The notes under the pieces are model-generated. The model had not been told where the DNA came from, did not search any database, and saw only the letters and a list, made by a program, of their open reading frames with translations. From assembly GCA_016788705.1 (NCBI GenBank), contig JAEUSQ010000014.1:54009-118008 (forward strand): a stretch of 64,000 bases of DNA. Direction: 5' to 3'. The first letter of the stretch is position 1; each line of letters starts with the position of its first letter. This document shows positions 1-9,696 of this stretch, piece after piece. This stretch comes from Bacteroidetes Order II. bacterium (GTDB taxonomy: Bacteria > Bacteroidota > Rhodothermia > Rhodothermales > UBA2364). Made by a program: the position numbers and the translations under genes.

Positions 1-434
1 ATCAGACGATTGCGCTGATCTTCCACAATATGGCGATCTGGGCGATACTCCACATCCGGAATTTCCAACTCCATTTCTCCGTCTTTCGTCTGAACCGGCT
101 TGTCTATGGAAATGGTTTTAAGGCGCCGCTTCCGCAAGAAGTCTATTGTGTGATTCGTGGCTATTTTGTACAACCAAGTCGAAAAGGCAAATTGTGTGGA
201 GTACGAACCAAGCGAAGAGAAGGCTTTGATAAACGCCTCTTGCACCAGATCATCCACTTCTTCGTCGTTCCGGATCATTTTTCGGATGTGGTGCCAGATG
301 GGCTCACGATATTTATTCATCAGACGCTGAAAGGCCACTTCGTTTCCGATCAGGGCCTGCTCCACCCACGTACGGTCTTGTACACTTGAGGCAGAGGGCG
401 CGGACGATTGTCCGGTGGATATTTGATCCGTCAT
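1..434 (-). CDS. ECF-type RNA polymerase sigma factor, C-terminus cut by the window edge
   Basis: The frame opens with ATG at 434 and runs off the window without a stop, so only about 144 residues are visible. After about 20 Ser/Gln-rich residues comes a sigma-70 region 2: a helix with 'FQRLMNKYREPIWHHI', the core-binding 'DEEVDDLVQEAFIKAF' and the -10 recognition stretch 'FSTWLYKIATNHTIDFLRKRR'-like segment. A linker (DVEYRPD) follows; region 4 lies outside. ECF sigmas direct RNA polymerase to stress or envelope regulons, usually under an anti-sigma factor, but no anti-sigma gene is visible here. The gene is divergent from the NlpC/P60 lipoprotein, with 225 bp between. Family assignment is firm; the target regulon is unknown. 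Confidence 0.9.
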   Translation of the reverse strand, partial: MTDQISTGQSSAPSASSVQDRTWVEQALIGNEVAFQRLMNKYREPIWHHIRKMIRNDEEVDDLVQEAFIKAFSSLGSYSTQFAFSTWLYKIATNHTIDFLRKRRLKTISIDKPVQTKDGEMELEIPDVEYRPDRHIVEDQRNRL

Positions 435-659
435 GGGTTTTGGTATGCTGGGAGGGGTTTTCTCGGAAAGGGAATCTAAGAAAAAAATAGCCCATCCTGT
501 ATAGTACGATCTTTTTTTCGCAGTTCGTATGGCAGATCAGGCAAACTGACGTTTATGTTGGTCATTTCAACAGAACGATAAAAAGGATAATTGGATTCAT
601 CCAGTAAGAATTTCCTTATTTTCGGATAAATTATTGTATCAACCTATACAAATACGCTT

Positions 660-1877
660 ATGCCAATGCGGATACCCCAATATATCGGCCTGTGCTGGAT
701 TGGATTGGTTTTCATAACGACTGGATGCAACAGTACCGCGCCTTCCGTAAAACCAGCCACTCCTGTACCACCAAGTGCTCTTCTGGATGCTGCCCAGGAA
801 ATTCAAAAGACCTTTGCCCCAGATGGTCGAGTAGCCCATTTCCAAACAGATTTTCTGCCTCGTGGTACTCGGTGGGTACTGAAAGGTGAGACGAATCTGC
901 CCGTTGCAAAATTGGCATTGCTGCAAAAAATAGCCCAACTCGGCATGGTAGTGACCGATAGCCTACAGTTGTTGCCCAATACCACTGTCGGCGAAAAAGC
1001 GTGGGCCATTGCCAATAATGCCGTTATCAATTTGCGCTATAAGCCTGAACATGCCGCCGAGATGGCCACACAAGTATTACTGGGGCAATTGGTACAGGTT
1101 CTTAAAGCAGAAGATTATTGGTATTGGGTACAAACACCCGATGGCTATTTGGCATGGGTGGAGGGAGGAGCCTTACATCGCCTCACGCAGTCAGCCAAAA
1201 AACAATATGAAGCGGCACCCAAAATGGTGTATTTACGTCCTTTTGGATTTTCTTTTTCCCGACCTGATGAACGGAGTGAACCTGTCTCGGATCTGACTGC
1301 GGGCAATATTTTGGTGATTGTACGGGAGGAAGGCATGTTTTTTCAGGTGAATTACCCTGATGGTCGTATGGGGTTTGTCCCTAAGGCGGATGCAATGCCC
1401 TATGATTTATGGCAAACACAAACGCGGGCTACCTCGGCCTCTTTGGTCGAAGCCGCACGCCGTTTAATGGGCGTGCCGTATCTGTGGGGCGGCACATCGG
1501 CGAAAGGAGTGGATTGTAGTGGATTTACCAAAACCATTTATGCCATGAATGGCTTAATGCTCCAACGGGATGCATCACAACAAGCACATGAAGGTATTTT
1601 GGTGGATGAAACGGGCGATTTCTCCCACCTTCAGCCCGGAGACTTATTGTTCTTCGGCAAAAAAGCCACCCCAAATAGCCGAGAACGGGTCATTCATGTG
1701 GGCTTATGGATTGGAGAAGGACGTTTTATCCATGCTTCCTCACGAGTCCAGATCAACAGTATGATTCCGGAACATACGGACTATAGTGCCTACGAACGCG
1801 GTAGGTACTTGTATGCCCGCCGGATGCTGGGCCATGTTCCCGAGGTTCGTTTGTCTGTACCCCTCGTGCCGCAATAA
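660..1877 (+). CDS. NlpC/P60 family peptidoglycan hydrolase lipoprotein with SH3-like domains
   Basis: A 405-residue exported protein. The N-terminus has a lipoprotein signal (hydrophobic run ending FITTGC), so it should be anchored in a membrane facing the periplasm. Roughly residues 95-260 look like two bacterial SH3 domains that bind the cell wall. The C-terminal third is an NlpC/P60 cysteine peptidase: the catalytic Cys is in 'GVDCSGF' (Cys286), the His in 'IHVGLWIG' (His346), and a polar third residue is expected in the 'FIHASS' strand. Such enzymes cut gamma-D-Glu-meso-DAP type bonds in peptide stems. ATG at 660 and ATG at 666 are both possible starts; both keep the signal. The gene stands alone before the MBL nuclease (95 bp gap). 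Confidence 0.9.
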   Translation: MPMRIPQYIGLCWIGLVFITTGCNSTAPSVKPATPVPPSALLDAAQEIQKTFAPDGRVAHFQTDFLPRGTRWVLKGETNLPVAKLALLQKIAQLGMVVTDSLQLLPNTTVGEKAWAIANNAVINLRYKPEHAAEMATQVLLGQLVQVLKAEDYWYWVQTPDGYLAWVEGGALHRLTQSAKKQYEAAPKMVYLRPFGFSFSRPDERSEPVSDLTAGNILVIVREEGMFFQVNYPDGRMGFVPKADAMPYDLWQTQTRATSASLVEAARRLMGVPYLWGGTSAKGVDCSGFTKTIYAMNGLMLQRDASQQAHEGILVDETGDFSHLQPGDLLFFGKKATPNSRERVIHVGLWIGEGRFIHASSRVQINSMIPEHTDYSAYERGRYLYARRMLGHVPEVRLSVPLVPQ

Positions 1878-1972
1878 AAACAAATGCAACATGGGGCGTT
1901 TATTAAAAGATGTGGCTATCTTGCGTCATCTCTTGAAAATCTTTTTTTGTTATACCACTATCTACACTACGC

Positions 1973-3379
1973 ATGAAACTCACTTTTTGCGGCGCCGCTC
2001 AAACAGTAACAGGTTCGATGCACCTGCTCGAGTTGGAAAGCGGTCATAAGATTTTAATGGACTGTGGCCTGTTTCAAGGAAGAAGGGACGAGGCCAATCA
2101 CATCAACCGGACTTTTTTGTTTAATCCCGCCGAAATTGATGTGGTACTTCTGTCCCATGCCCATATAGACCATGCAGGTCTTCTGCCCAAACTCTGGAAA
2201 GATGGCTTTCGAGGACGTGTTTATGCCACCCATGCCACCTACGACCTTTGTGCAATTATGCTCATGGACTCGGCCTACATTCAAGAATCCGATGCAGCTT
2301 TTTTGAATAAACGCAACAAAAACCGCCGTGGGCCACAAGGTCCGGAAATTGTACCGCTTTATACACAGGCAGATACCGAGGACATGCTCAAAAGATTTGT
2401 TTCGGTGGGCTACGATACCCCTTTTTCACCATTACCAGGGCTATCGGTAGAGTATCGGGATGCGGGGCACATTTTGGGATCTGCTTCAATGGTCTTGAAA
2501 ATCCAAGAAGGCGGACGAGAGAAAAGATTAGGTTTCACTGGAGATATAGGCAGACCGGAACGACCAATCATCCGTGATCCCCAAACCATGGAAGACTGTG
2601 ACTGGATCATTACAGAATCCACCTATGGCGGCCAAACCCATCCGCCCACTACAGAAACCAATGAGGCGCTGGCCAATGTCATCCGTAACACGGCCAGTAG
2701 AGGCGGTAAAATTCTGATTCCAGCCTTTGCGGTAGGACGAACCCAAGAACTGGTATATGCCTTAGACCAGTTGTGGAATGAAGGTGAATTACCCCGAATT
2801 CCGGTGTATGTGGATAGTCCGCTTGCGGTAAGTGCTACAGCCGTTTTCCAATCACATCCAGAATGTTACGACGAAGAAACCCGGCACTACCTCCGGGAGG
2901 ATGAAAATCCATTTGGTTTCGAGAAACTGCGCTACGTTCGTTCGGTAGATCAGTCTAAAGCCTTGAATACACAACGTGGTTCAATGGTCGTGATTTCGGC
3001 ATCGGGTATGTGCGAAGCTGGCCGCATACTACACCACCTACGCAACAACATCAGCAATCCCAAAACGACGGTATTGATGGTGGGCTACTGCGCCGAGAAC
3101 ACCTTAGGGCGACGCCTGATCAATAAGGATCCTGTGGTACGTATTTTTGGCGAAGAGTATCTCCGAAAGGCTGAAGTGGTTACCCTTTCTTCGCTTTCTG
3201 CTCATGCCGACGAACCGGAATTGCTGGATTTCCTGGGGAAATTAGACATAGACCGCCTCCAACAAACATTTCTAGTACATGGCGAATTAGAACGCCAGCA
3301 GTTGCTACAAACAGCCCTCAAAACCAAGGGCTTTAAGCAGGTGGAAATTCCGGTCCGTGGTCACTCAGTTATATTGTAA
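1973..3379 (+). CDS. MBL-fold beta-CASP RNA-processing exonuclease/endonuclease
   Basis: A 468-residue cytoplasmic protein with the metallo-beta-lactamase fold followed by beta-CASP and RMMBL segments. Zinc ligands are visible in 'HAHIDHAG' (His62, His64, Asp66, His67), 'DAGHILGSAS' and 'TGDIGR'. Beta-CASP motifs follow: 'IPAFAVGRTQELVYAL', 'SASGMCEAGRILHHL' and 'SLSAHADEPELL', with a late His in 'VHGELERQQ'. The family (YSH1/CPSF73-like, COG1236) acts on RNA. Length fits the family. The VWA gene starts only 29 bp downstream, so co-transcription is likely. Substrate is not known for this bacterial branch. Confidence 0.9.
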   Translation: MKLTFCGAAQTVTGSMHLLELESGHKILMDCGLFQGRRDEANHINRTFLFNPAEIDVVLLSHAHIDHAGLLPKLWKDGFRGRVYATHATYDLCAIMLMDSAYIQESDAAFLNKRNKNRRGPQGPEIVPLYTQADTEDMLKRFVSVGYDTPFSPLPGLSVEYRDAGHILGSASMVLKIQEGGREKRLGFTGDIGRPERPIIRDPQTMEDCDWIITESTYGGQTHPPTTETNEALANVIRNTASRGGKILIPAFAVGRTQELVYALDQLWNEGELPRIPVYVDSPLAVSATAVFQSHPECYDEETRHYLREDENPFGFEKLRYVRSVDQSKALNTQRGSMVVISASGMCEAGRILHHLRNNISNPKTTVLMVGYCAENTLGRRLINKDPVVRIFGEEYLRKAEVVTLSSLSAHADEPELLDFLGKLDIDRLQQTFLVHGELERQQLLQTALKTKGFKQVEIPVRGHSVIL

Positions 3380-3408
3380 ATGGGGTACAGCCCAAGTTCT
3401 AAATAACA

Positions 3409-4467
3409 ATGGATTGGTTACATCCTATATTCTTATGGTCGTTATTCGCGGTTCCAGTGGCCATTTCAGGCTATCTTTGGAAAGCATTTCAACGAAAACG
3501 GGCACGTGATGTATTTGGGGACGCCATGCTGGTGGAACGCCTCTCCGAAGGTGTTAGCACCAGACGGCGTAGGTGGAAAGCAACGCTGTTTGCACTTTCG
3601 GTGTTTTTTTTGGCTCTGGCTTTAGCTGGACCAAGAATGGGGACAAAGGTCCGGGAAGTTTCTCGTGAAGGGGTAGATTTGATGATCGCCCTAGATGTCT
3701 CCACTTCCATGCTCGCGGAAGACGTGGCCCCCAACCGCCTGAAAAGGGCTAAGTTTGAGCTAACAAAATTGGTAGAAAAACTCAATGGCGACCGAGTTGG
3801 GCTAATCCTATTCGGTGGAGATGCCTTTCTTCAATGCCCCGTGACATTGGACTATAACGCCCTAAAGTTGTTTTTAGACATCTCGGAGCCAGACCAGATG
3901 CCCACGCAAGGCACACAGTACGACCGGATGTTGGAGGTGGTCATTAAGGCGTTCGACATGAAAGGGACCGACAAGGATTCTAAAGGCAACCGCAGCAAGG
4001 TTCTATTGGTTGTATCAGATGGCGAAAGCCATAGCGGAGACATGAGCACACTCAGGAGTAGGGCGGCAGAATCTGGCATTACCCTATTTACAGCTGGTGT
4101 AGGCGAAACCGTAGGCGTAACCATTCCAGCATATCTAAACGGCCAACGCACCGAAGGACTTAAAACCGACCGAAATGGCCAAGCCGTGATCACCAAATTA
4201 GAGGAAGCAGCCTTACAGGATTTAGGCAAAGACGGCGCCTACTTCCGGATTGCCCGTACCACCAGTAACCTTTCAGACTTCAGCGATGTATTGGCCGGAA
4301 TGGAAAAAACAAAATTTGGAACCACTAAGTTTGCTGCCTATGAGGAACAATTCCAATGGCCTTTGGGTGTGGCGTTGCTGCTGTTGCTGATTGAATGGCT
4401 CTTGCCAGATCGCAGAAAAAAGCCCAAAACATTGTTCTCTTCTGCTATGACCCCACACACACTTTGA
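3409..4467 (+). CDS. VWA domain membrane protein, BatA-like
   Basis: A 352-residue membrane protein of the aerotolerance (Bat) type. Two hydrophobic helices lie near the N-terminus (about residues 5-22 and 62-80), then a von Willebrand A domain with an intact MIDAS motif 'DVSTS' (Asp96-Ser100) and later Thr and Asp positions ('VSDGESHSG'). A last hydrophobic helix is near residue 320 ('PLGVALLLLLIEWLL'). This order of helices and VWA domain is that of BatA/BatB, usually encoded with a MoxR ATPase; here the only MoxR gene is about 52 kb away, so the operon is split. Its last codons overlap the start region of prmC, suggesting coupled translation. Confidence 0.88.
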   Translation: MDWLHPIFLWSLFAVPVAISGYLWKAFQRKRARDVFGDAMLVERLSEGVSTRRRRWKATLFALSVFFLALALAGPRMGTKVREVSREGVDLMIALDVSTSMLAEDVAPNRLKRAKFELTKLVEKLNGDRVGLILFGGDAFLQCPVTLDYNALKLFLDISEPDQMPTQGTQYDRMLEVVIKAFDMKGTDKDSKGNRSKVLLVVSDGESHSGDMSTLRSRAAESGITLFTAGVGETVGVTIPAYLNGQRTEGLKTDRNGQAVITKLEEAALQDLGKDGAYFRIARTTSNLSDFSDVLAGMEKTKFGTTKFAAYEEQFQWPLGVALLLLLIEWLLPDRRKKPKTLFSSAMTPHTL

Positions 4468-5312
4468 CATACCGCGATCTAAAACAAGCATCCATTCACC
4501 GTTTGATGCAATTTGGGCTAGAGACACCCGAAGCCAACCTCGAAGTCCGTTGGCTATTAGAACACCTCACGGGATGGTCTGGAACTGGTGTATTACTCCA
4601 CTTGGATGACTCCGTCACCATTACGCATCTCGCACGTTGGGAATCTTTTTTGCACCGAAGAATCCAGCATGAACCCATTCAATATATTATTGGAACGGTA
4701 CCCTTTTTGGGATTAACCCTAAAAGTTAACCCAAATGTTCTCATTCCTCGCCCCGAAACTGAGTGGCTTACCCATTGGCTTAGCACACACTTACGCGGCC
4801 CTCTACGGATACTAGATGTCGGGACAGGTAGTGGATGTATTGCACTTGGTCTAAAGCATTTACGACCAGAATATCAGGTGACAGCCTGTGATGTGAGCAT
4901 AGGCGCCTTGGAAGTTGCCCGGGAAAATGCCCAACTGAATCAGATAAATGTTCAATTCTATAGCGCCGATATGCTTGACCCTATGTTTCCAGAAGTCTTT
5001 CACACCCCTTTTAACCTGATCGTTTCTAATCCGCCCTATGTGTTGCGCGAAGAGGCACATACATTGCAAAATGAAGTGATCGCATACGAACCACATTTGG
5101 CACTTTTTACGGAAGGGGAGCCTTTAAGATTCTACCGCGCCTTGGTTTTAAGTGCCACCAAAATGCTTGCACCGGGTGGATGGGTGGCCTTGGAGTGTCA
5201 TACCGACTTTGCCGACGATGTAAAAAATCTCTTGGAGGACTCCGGCTTCTTTGAAGCTCAAGTGATCCATGACCTATCGAATAAACCCCGTCTGGCAATA
5301 GGCAAAAAGTAA
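4464..5312 (+). CDS. prmC: Peptide chain release factor N5-glutamine methyltransferase
   Basis: PrmC methylates the Gln of the GGQ motif in release factors RF1/RF2 using S-adenosylmethionine. The SAM-binding motif 'ILDVGTGSGCIALGL' and the substrate-binding 'NPPY' (Asn189-Tyr192 from this start) are both present, after a helical N-terminal domain that begins 'TYRDLKQASIHRLMQFG'. I chose TTG at 4464 because it overlaps the TGA of the VWA gene (TTGA) and gives an N-terminus matching PrmC proteins. The first in-frame ATG at 4395 would add 23 unlike residues lying inside the VWA gene. Length 282 aa is normal. A hairpin follows, shared with the convergent glutamate dehydrogenase gene. Confidence 0.9.
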   Translation: MTYRDLKQASIHRLMQFGLETPEANLEVRWLLEHLTGWSGTGVLLHLDDSVTITHLARWESFLHRRIQHEPIQYIIGTVPFLGLTLKVNPNVLIPRPETEWLTHWLSTHLRGPLRILDVGTGSGCIALGLKHLRPEYQVTACDVSIGALEVARENAQLNQINVQFYSADMLDPMFPEVFHTPFNLIVSNPPYVLREEAHTLQNEVIAYEPHLALFTEGEPLRFYRALVLSATKMLAPGGWVALECHTDFADDVKNLLEDSGFFEAQVIHDLSNKPRLAIGKK

Positions 5313-5350
5313 AAAAGAGCCGGACTTTATAAAAAAGACCGACTCTTTAG
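5313..5350. terminator. Hairpin terminator between convergent prmC and gdh genes
   Basis: The arms AAGAGCCGGACTT and AAGACCGACTCTT pair with two mismatches around a short A-rich loop. It lies between the stop codons of two convergent genes, with A-runs on the left and T-rich sequence inside. It probably serves both directions, though weakly because the stem is imperfect. Confidence 0.55.
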
Positions 5351-5368
5351 CCCTGACGCAAGGTTTTA

Positions 5369-6775
5369 TCAAGGGAAAATACCCATTTCCAAATATGAAA
5401 CCGCTACTTTATCTATTGCATTGATGAAAGAAGCGGTTCTTAAGTCTGTTTTGTGGTGTTGTGCAATCGCCCGTACTTCGTTATACGCATTGATCATCGT
5501 GTCCTCAAGTCCGGAGTTTACCAAGTCTTCTTCGCTTGCTCCATGTATCACCTCCTCCATAAACCGAGGGTCTAATTTTTGTCCAATTAATGTTTGAATA
5601 GCGTCCAGCATTTTGGTTTGCATATTCTGTTCGAACCGCTTGCTCATTCGTCCAAATCGAACATGTTGTAGGTTTCTAAGCCATTCAAAATAAGAAACCG
5701 TTACTCCCCCCGCATTCAAAAACACATCCGGAATAATCATAATGCCTCGCTCATTCAAAATGGTATCGGCATGGGCCGTTACAGGGCCATTTGCTCCTTC
5801 GGCTATGATCTTGGCCTGAATTCGGGTGGCATTTTCTCCAACAATTACGGCTTCGAGTGCTGCCGGAACCAAAATATCGCAGGGCAATTCCAATGCCGCT
5901 TGCGAGTGGGTAATGTTCTCGGCACCAGGGAAGTTCAAAATAGAACCGGTTTCTTTACGGTGTTTAACCACTTTTTCCAAATCCAAGCCATTGGCATTGT
6001 AGATAGCACCTTCATACTCTGCAAGACCGACAATAACCGCCCCGCCTTCTTGAATAAATTTGGCCGCATGATAGCCCACATTCCCCAACCCTTGCACGAC
6101 CACCGTTTTCCCCGCAAGCCCAGGACTGAGCCCCAACTGAGCCATATCTTCGGCGTGGGAACATGCTTCACGCAGGCCAAAGAATACACCGCGTCCAGTT
6201 GCCTCTTTACGCCCCCGAACCCCGCCTTGCCCCACTGGCTTTCCGGTTACACAAGCAAGTGCATCCAACGAATCGCTGGTAAGAGAGTTGTAGGTATCCA
6301 AAATCCACGACATCTCTTTTGCTCCGGTTCCATAATCCGGTGCCGGAACGTCTATACCCGGACCGATGAAATTTTTCTTCACCAACTCGAAGGTATAGCG
6401 CCGGGTAATGCGTTCAAGTTCGGCTTCCGAATATTTGCGACGGTCAATACAAATTCCTCCTTTTGCGCCACCAAAAGGGACATCCACAATGGCACATTTA
6501 TACGTCATCAGCGAAGCGAGTGCCGTAACCTCGTCTGCATTTACATTGGGTGCATAACGGATGCCACCCTTGGTTGGAGTTTTATGCTGGCTATGTTCTG
6601 CACGCCACGCCCGGATCACCTCGATCGAGCCATCGTCACGTTTTAATGGAAATTGCATGGCATACGTACTATTGCAAATACGAATCTGATCCAGCAATCC
6701 TTTTGGGTGTTTGGTGTGGACCGCAGCCTTTTCAAACATACGGTTGACTTGAGCTAAAAAACTAATGTCGGACAT
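5369..6775 (-). CDS. gdhA: Glu/Leu/Phe/Val family dehydrogenase, glutamate dehydrogenase
   Basis: A 468-residue oxidoreductase that interconverts glutamate with 2-oxoglutarate and ammonium using NAD(P). The substrate-binding Lys lies in 'TPTKGGIRY' (Lys69), and the catalytic Lys in 'PFGGAKGGI' (Lys105). The Rossmann fold shows '[15 protein letters not shown]', typical of the family. '[15 protein letters not shown]' and '[12 protein letters not shown]' further support GDH. Length is close to the ~420-450 of hexameric GDHs, with a short extended C-terminus. It is a single-gene unit, convergent with prmC; a 13-bp dyad sits 75-87 bp upstream of the ATG. Leucine dehydrogenase is less likely given the length. 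Confidence 0.92.
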   Translation of the reverse strand: MSDISFLAQVNRMFEKAAVHTKHPKGLLDQIRICNSTYAMQFPLKRDDGSIEVIRAWRAEHSQHKTPTKGGIRYAPNVNADEVTALASLMTYKCAIVDVPFGGAKGGICIDRRKYSEAELERITRRYTFELVKKNFIGPGIDVPAPDYGTGAKEMSWILDTYNSLTSDSLDALACVTGKPVGQGGVRGRKEATGRGVFFGLREACSHAEDMAQLGLSPGLAGKTVVVQGLGNVGYHAAKFIQEGGAVIVGLAEYEGAIYNANGLDLEKVVKHRKETGSILNFPGAENITHSQAALELPCDILVPAALEAVIVGENATRIQAKIIAEGANGPVTAHADTILNERGIMIIPDVFLNAGGVTVSYFEWLRNLQHVRFGRMSKRFEQNMQTKMLDAIQTLIGQKLDPRFMEEVIHGASEEDLVNSGLEDTMINAYNEVRAIAQHHKTDLRTASFINAIDKVAVSYLEMGIFP

Positions 6776-6849
6776 AAAATTGACGTTTTACGTTAGAAAA
6801 AGCCACTCTGAAAGCAGCATGTTTCCGAGGAGAAGACTTCATATAACGG

Positions 6850-6862
6850 GTACAAGTTGTAC
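6850..6862. promoter_or_regulatory. 13-bp dyad upstream of gdh, possible operator
   Basis: GTACAAGTTGTAC is a perfect inverted repeat (GTACAA / TTGTAC) around a central G. It lies in the leader of the minus-strand gdh gene, 75 bp before its ATG. An operator or a regulator half-site pair is possible; chance cannot be excluded for a 6-bp arm. Confidence 0.35.
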
Positions 6863-7023
6863 TTGTTGTTTTTGACCCTGCAATCCACAAGTCTTTATGG
6901 AAACGCTTCCAATTTAATCAAAAATAAGAACTAAAAAGCACCCGAAGGAAAATTATTCGTTGTACCACGGTTAAATAGCATCCATTCCGCTTATACCTCC
7001 CACAATCTGCTACCACTCCCCCC

Positions 7024-7067
7024 CAAAAAAAAACGGCCTTCTGCTGAAACAAAAGACCGTTTAAAAA
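7024..7067 (-). terminator. Rho-independent terminator of the lytic transglycosylase gene
   Basis: Read on the minus strand, AAACGGTCTT pairs with AAGGCCGTTT (one wobble) around a loop from the CAGCAG segment, then a run of nine T. It begins 18 bp after the stop codon of the gene ending at 7085. Confidence 0.75.
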
Positions 7068-7084
7068 ACGAGTGGGTGAAAAAC

Positions 7085-9250
7085 TTAGCGACGTTTCTTT
7101 TTAGTAGTCGTTGTTTTTTCTTTTTTGCTGCTCTTGGTATTGGCTTTGGTGCCTTTAGGATCAACCGTTTTGCCACCTTTAATTCGAAGAATATCACCTG
7201 GCTTAATAGTGCTACTTTTCAGATTATTGACAGACTTCAGTTCCGCAACAGTTATACCATATTTACGGGCAATGCTCGTCAGACCTTCTCCTTTGGCAAC
7301 ACGATGCGAGGAAGGCGCAGCCGTTGTTTTCGTCTTGGAACTACTTGTGGTACGTTTAGAAGATTCCCGTGCAGCCGCCACTTCCCGTGCACCTGGCTCC
7401 TCCGGCTTGGTATCCGAGAAGATCACAATGCGTTGACCAACATTGATTTGGTTATGACGCAGGTTATTCCACTCTTTGATGTCGGAAGCCTCTACTCCAT
7501 ACTGGGTTGCCAACTGTGTAAGGGTTTGACCCGGTTTTACTTTTACAACCTGACGCTTACCCTTTGGTGCGGCCACTTGGCGCTCCTGTGGTTTCGGTGT
7601 AGGTTTAGCCTTTGTTTTGGGCGGTGCAGGGGTCAAGTCCGCAATGGCCGCTACAGCAGGAGCGGGTATGGTAACAGGAGCAACAGCCGTATCGCTTGCT
7701 GATGTTGAACCAAAAACGGAAGAGGGCTGGCCACTATCCGGTTTCGTCGGAGAGGTTTTAGGTTCAGGCTTGGAACGAACCCGATCCCGTGAAGAAGGCA
7801 ACACCGAAGCGAGGCTTTCTAAGGGGTTTTCGGCACGTTGTGCAAGGTTACCAGTCCGTGTGCCATAACTTACCTGCAATGGTGTACCCAATGCAAGGTC
7901 ACCCAAGTTTGAACCCGTATTCTTAGGAACCCGAAGTAAATACCCTTGTTCAGGCATTTCACCATTCCCCAACAAAATTCGGTCAGGCATGAATGAGGCA
8001 GAAACAGCCGACGGTGTCTTGTCGGTTTTTAGTTCTGGATTCAATGCGCGAATATGGGTGATGGGGATTTGTAACTTGTCAGAAATCTCGTCTAAAGAAG
8101 TACCCCCCTGAACAGCTACCACATCATACTCATATGATGGCGCTTGTGGATAAGTACCCAAATCGAACGCCTGTTGGTTGTTCATAATCAGGTACGTCGC
8201 AATGAATAACGGGACATAATTGCGGGTCTCGCGTGGGAGTTTGTCCATAATCTCCCAGAAGGTGGCTTTGCGGCCCAACCGCTGAGAGGCTTGTTCTAGT
8301 GCTCGCTTTACGCGGTAAGGATTACAGTTATATCCTGCCAGCGCCAATTGCCAGTCTCCACCAAACATCTGGTGTAGATCACGGAGGTGGCGTGCGGCAG
8401 CACGAGTTGCTTTTTCTGGGTCCCGCCGTTCGTCTATTGCATTATTGATATTAAGACCGTATCCCGCTCCTGTAGCCGGAATAAACTGCCATAAGCCAGC
8501 AGCGGCAGCCCAGCTTTGGGCACGGGGATTCAAAGCACTTTCTACTACGGCCAAATACTTGATTTCATCCGGCAAACCTTCTTCTTCCAAGATGCGCTCA
8601 ATCATAGGGAAGTATAAGTCTGCACGGGTACGAACCGTCCTAAAGTGTGTTTTATTGCGACTGAGCGAGGAAATTGCCCGGAGAACGGGGCGTTCCAGAT
8701 CCATCTGAAATACCGTATTAACGGGAGCCAGACCGAGCTGGGACGGCGCGTTCACATTTTCGAGCAAATTAGAATTGTCGTCGGTCTCAAGTTCTGCAAT
8801 CACTTCTGCACGAAGTTCAAAGACTTCATCATTCTCGGCAACCAGTAAAGGATCTACTTTTCCGTAAAAATCTTTTGTGGTCCGAATAGCCGTCCGGTAC
8901 ATATCCCGGAAAGGCATCAAATCTGTAATACCGGGTTGGGTTAACAAAGATTGCAGTTCTGCAACAATGTTCCGTAAAATTCCGTCTGCCTTGTTGCGGT
9001 CTTTGCTACGGTCCAACTCCAGAAAACGGGCATAATCTCGATAGATTTTCGCAATTTTACGATCTTGCTCATCTACCGAGATGCTTTCATCCACAGGTGT
9101 GGACTGGATGGCCCGATACAGCCGTCCCTCAACTGACATTGTCGTAGGCTCAGGCTGAGTGGCCAATGGGGTTGTTTTAGGTTGTTGCGCAAAGACCAGT
9201 CCTGTAGGCCCCAGACACAACACCCACGCTAATAGTTTTGATCGGTTCAC
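7085..9250 (-). CDS. LysM-containing MltD-like membrane-bound lytic murein transglycosylase
   Basis: A 721-residue exported wall-remodelling enzyme. A signal peptide (LLAWVLCLGPTGLVFA) opens it. The SLT domain contains the catalytic Glu in 'VVESALNPRAQSW', then 'AGLWQFIPATGAGYGL' and 'ALAGYNCNPYRVKRAL'. A degenerate LysM-like segment ('DEISDKLQIPITHIRALNP') follows, then a Pro/Thr/Ala-rich linker and two clear LysM domains ('VKPGQTLTQLATQYGV' and 'VAKGEGLTSIARKYGI') for peptidoglycan binding. The tail is Lys-rich (KKRR). It cleaves MurNAc-GlcNAc bonds to give anhydro ends. I chose GTG at 9250 because AGAGGAG lies 7 bp upstream; the ATG at 9286 would place 12 charged residues before the signal. 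Confidence 0.9.
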   Translation of the reverse strand: MNRSKLLAWVLCLGPTGLVFAQQPKTTPLATQPEPTTMSVEGRLYRAIQSTPVDESISVDEQDRKIAKIYRDYARFLELDRSKDRNKADGILRNIVAELQSLLTQPGITDLMPFRDMYRTAIRTTKDFYGKVDPLLVAENDEVFELRAEVIAELETDDNSNLLENVNAPSQLGLAPVNTVFQMDLERPVLRAISSLSRNKTHFRTVRTRADLYFPMIERILEEEGLPDEIKYLAVVESALNPRAQSWAAAAGLWQFIPATGAGYGLNINNAIDERRDPEKATRAAARHLRDLHQMFGGDWQLALAGYNCNPYRVKRALEQASQRLGRKATFWEIMDKLPRETRNYVPLFIATYLIMNNQQAFDLGTYPQAPSYEYDVVAVQGGTSLDEISDKLQIPITHIRALNPELKTDKTPSAVSASFMPDRILLGNGEMPEQGYLLRVPKNTGSNLGDLALGTPLQVSYGTRTGNLAQRAENPLESLASVLPSSRDRVRSKPEPKTSPTKPDSGQPSSVFGSTSASDTAVAPVTIPAPAVAAIADLTPAPPKTKAKPTPKPQERQVAAPKGKRQVVKVKPGQTLTQLATQYGVEASDIKEWNNLRHNQINVGQRIVIFSDTKPEEPGAREVAAARESSKRTTSSSKTKTTAAPSSHRVAKGEGLTSIARKYGITVAELKSVNNLKSSTIKPGDILRIKGGKTVDPKGTKANTKSSKKEKTTTTKKKRR

Positions 9251-9257
9251 CTTTTCA

Positions 9258-9264
9258 CTCCTCT
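9258..9264 (-). promoter_or_regulatory. Shine-Dalgarno that fixes a GTG start
   Basis: AGAGGAG on the minus strand, 7 bp before GTG at 9250. It is unusually strong for this window and decides the start of the lytic transglycosylase gene. Confidence 0.7.
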
Positions 9265-9696
9265 CTGTTTTTGGCTTGGCATACACAAAGCTGGTGGGTT
9301 CCCTTATGTTGTTTAAGGTAAGAGTATAAAAAATTTAGAACAGTACAACGGTGAATTTCATCTGGTGGACATACTGCCCCTATACCGGAAGCGCTTTTAT
9401 TCATAAAATTTAAACAATTTGAAAAGGCTTCTTTAAATTCAGAGCACACACCATTGCTATTCTAATAGAAACAATGATCGTCTATCGTGATTCCATTCAT
9501 CGAAAACACGTAGTTTTCTGAACGAAATATTTTCTCTATGTACTACAACGCCAAAACCGTGCCTTTTATGATGGGCGTATAGATTTTGTGGAGAAACCTC
9601 CATCGTATATTCCCATCATTGTACGCCATATTTTTAGCAGACCGAAAAATTAATAATCGTACAACTTGGATGAAGACCAAAAGAAGAGGTTTAATA
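9265..9696. other. AT-rich intergenic region between divergent genes
   Basis: About 430 bp separate the divergent transglycosylase and barrel-protein genes. It should hold both promoters, but I could not place a convincing -7 box. A plus-strand frame extends upstream from 9697 to 9586 but its residues do not look like a signal peptide. No other gene seen. Confidence 0.5.

Noticed and set aside
5771..6646. 291-codon plus-strand frame opposite gdh
   Set aside because: Antisense to a clear glutamate dehydrogenase; composition is not protein-like.
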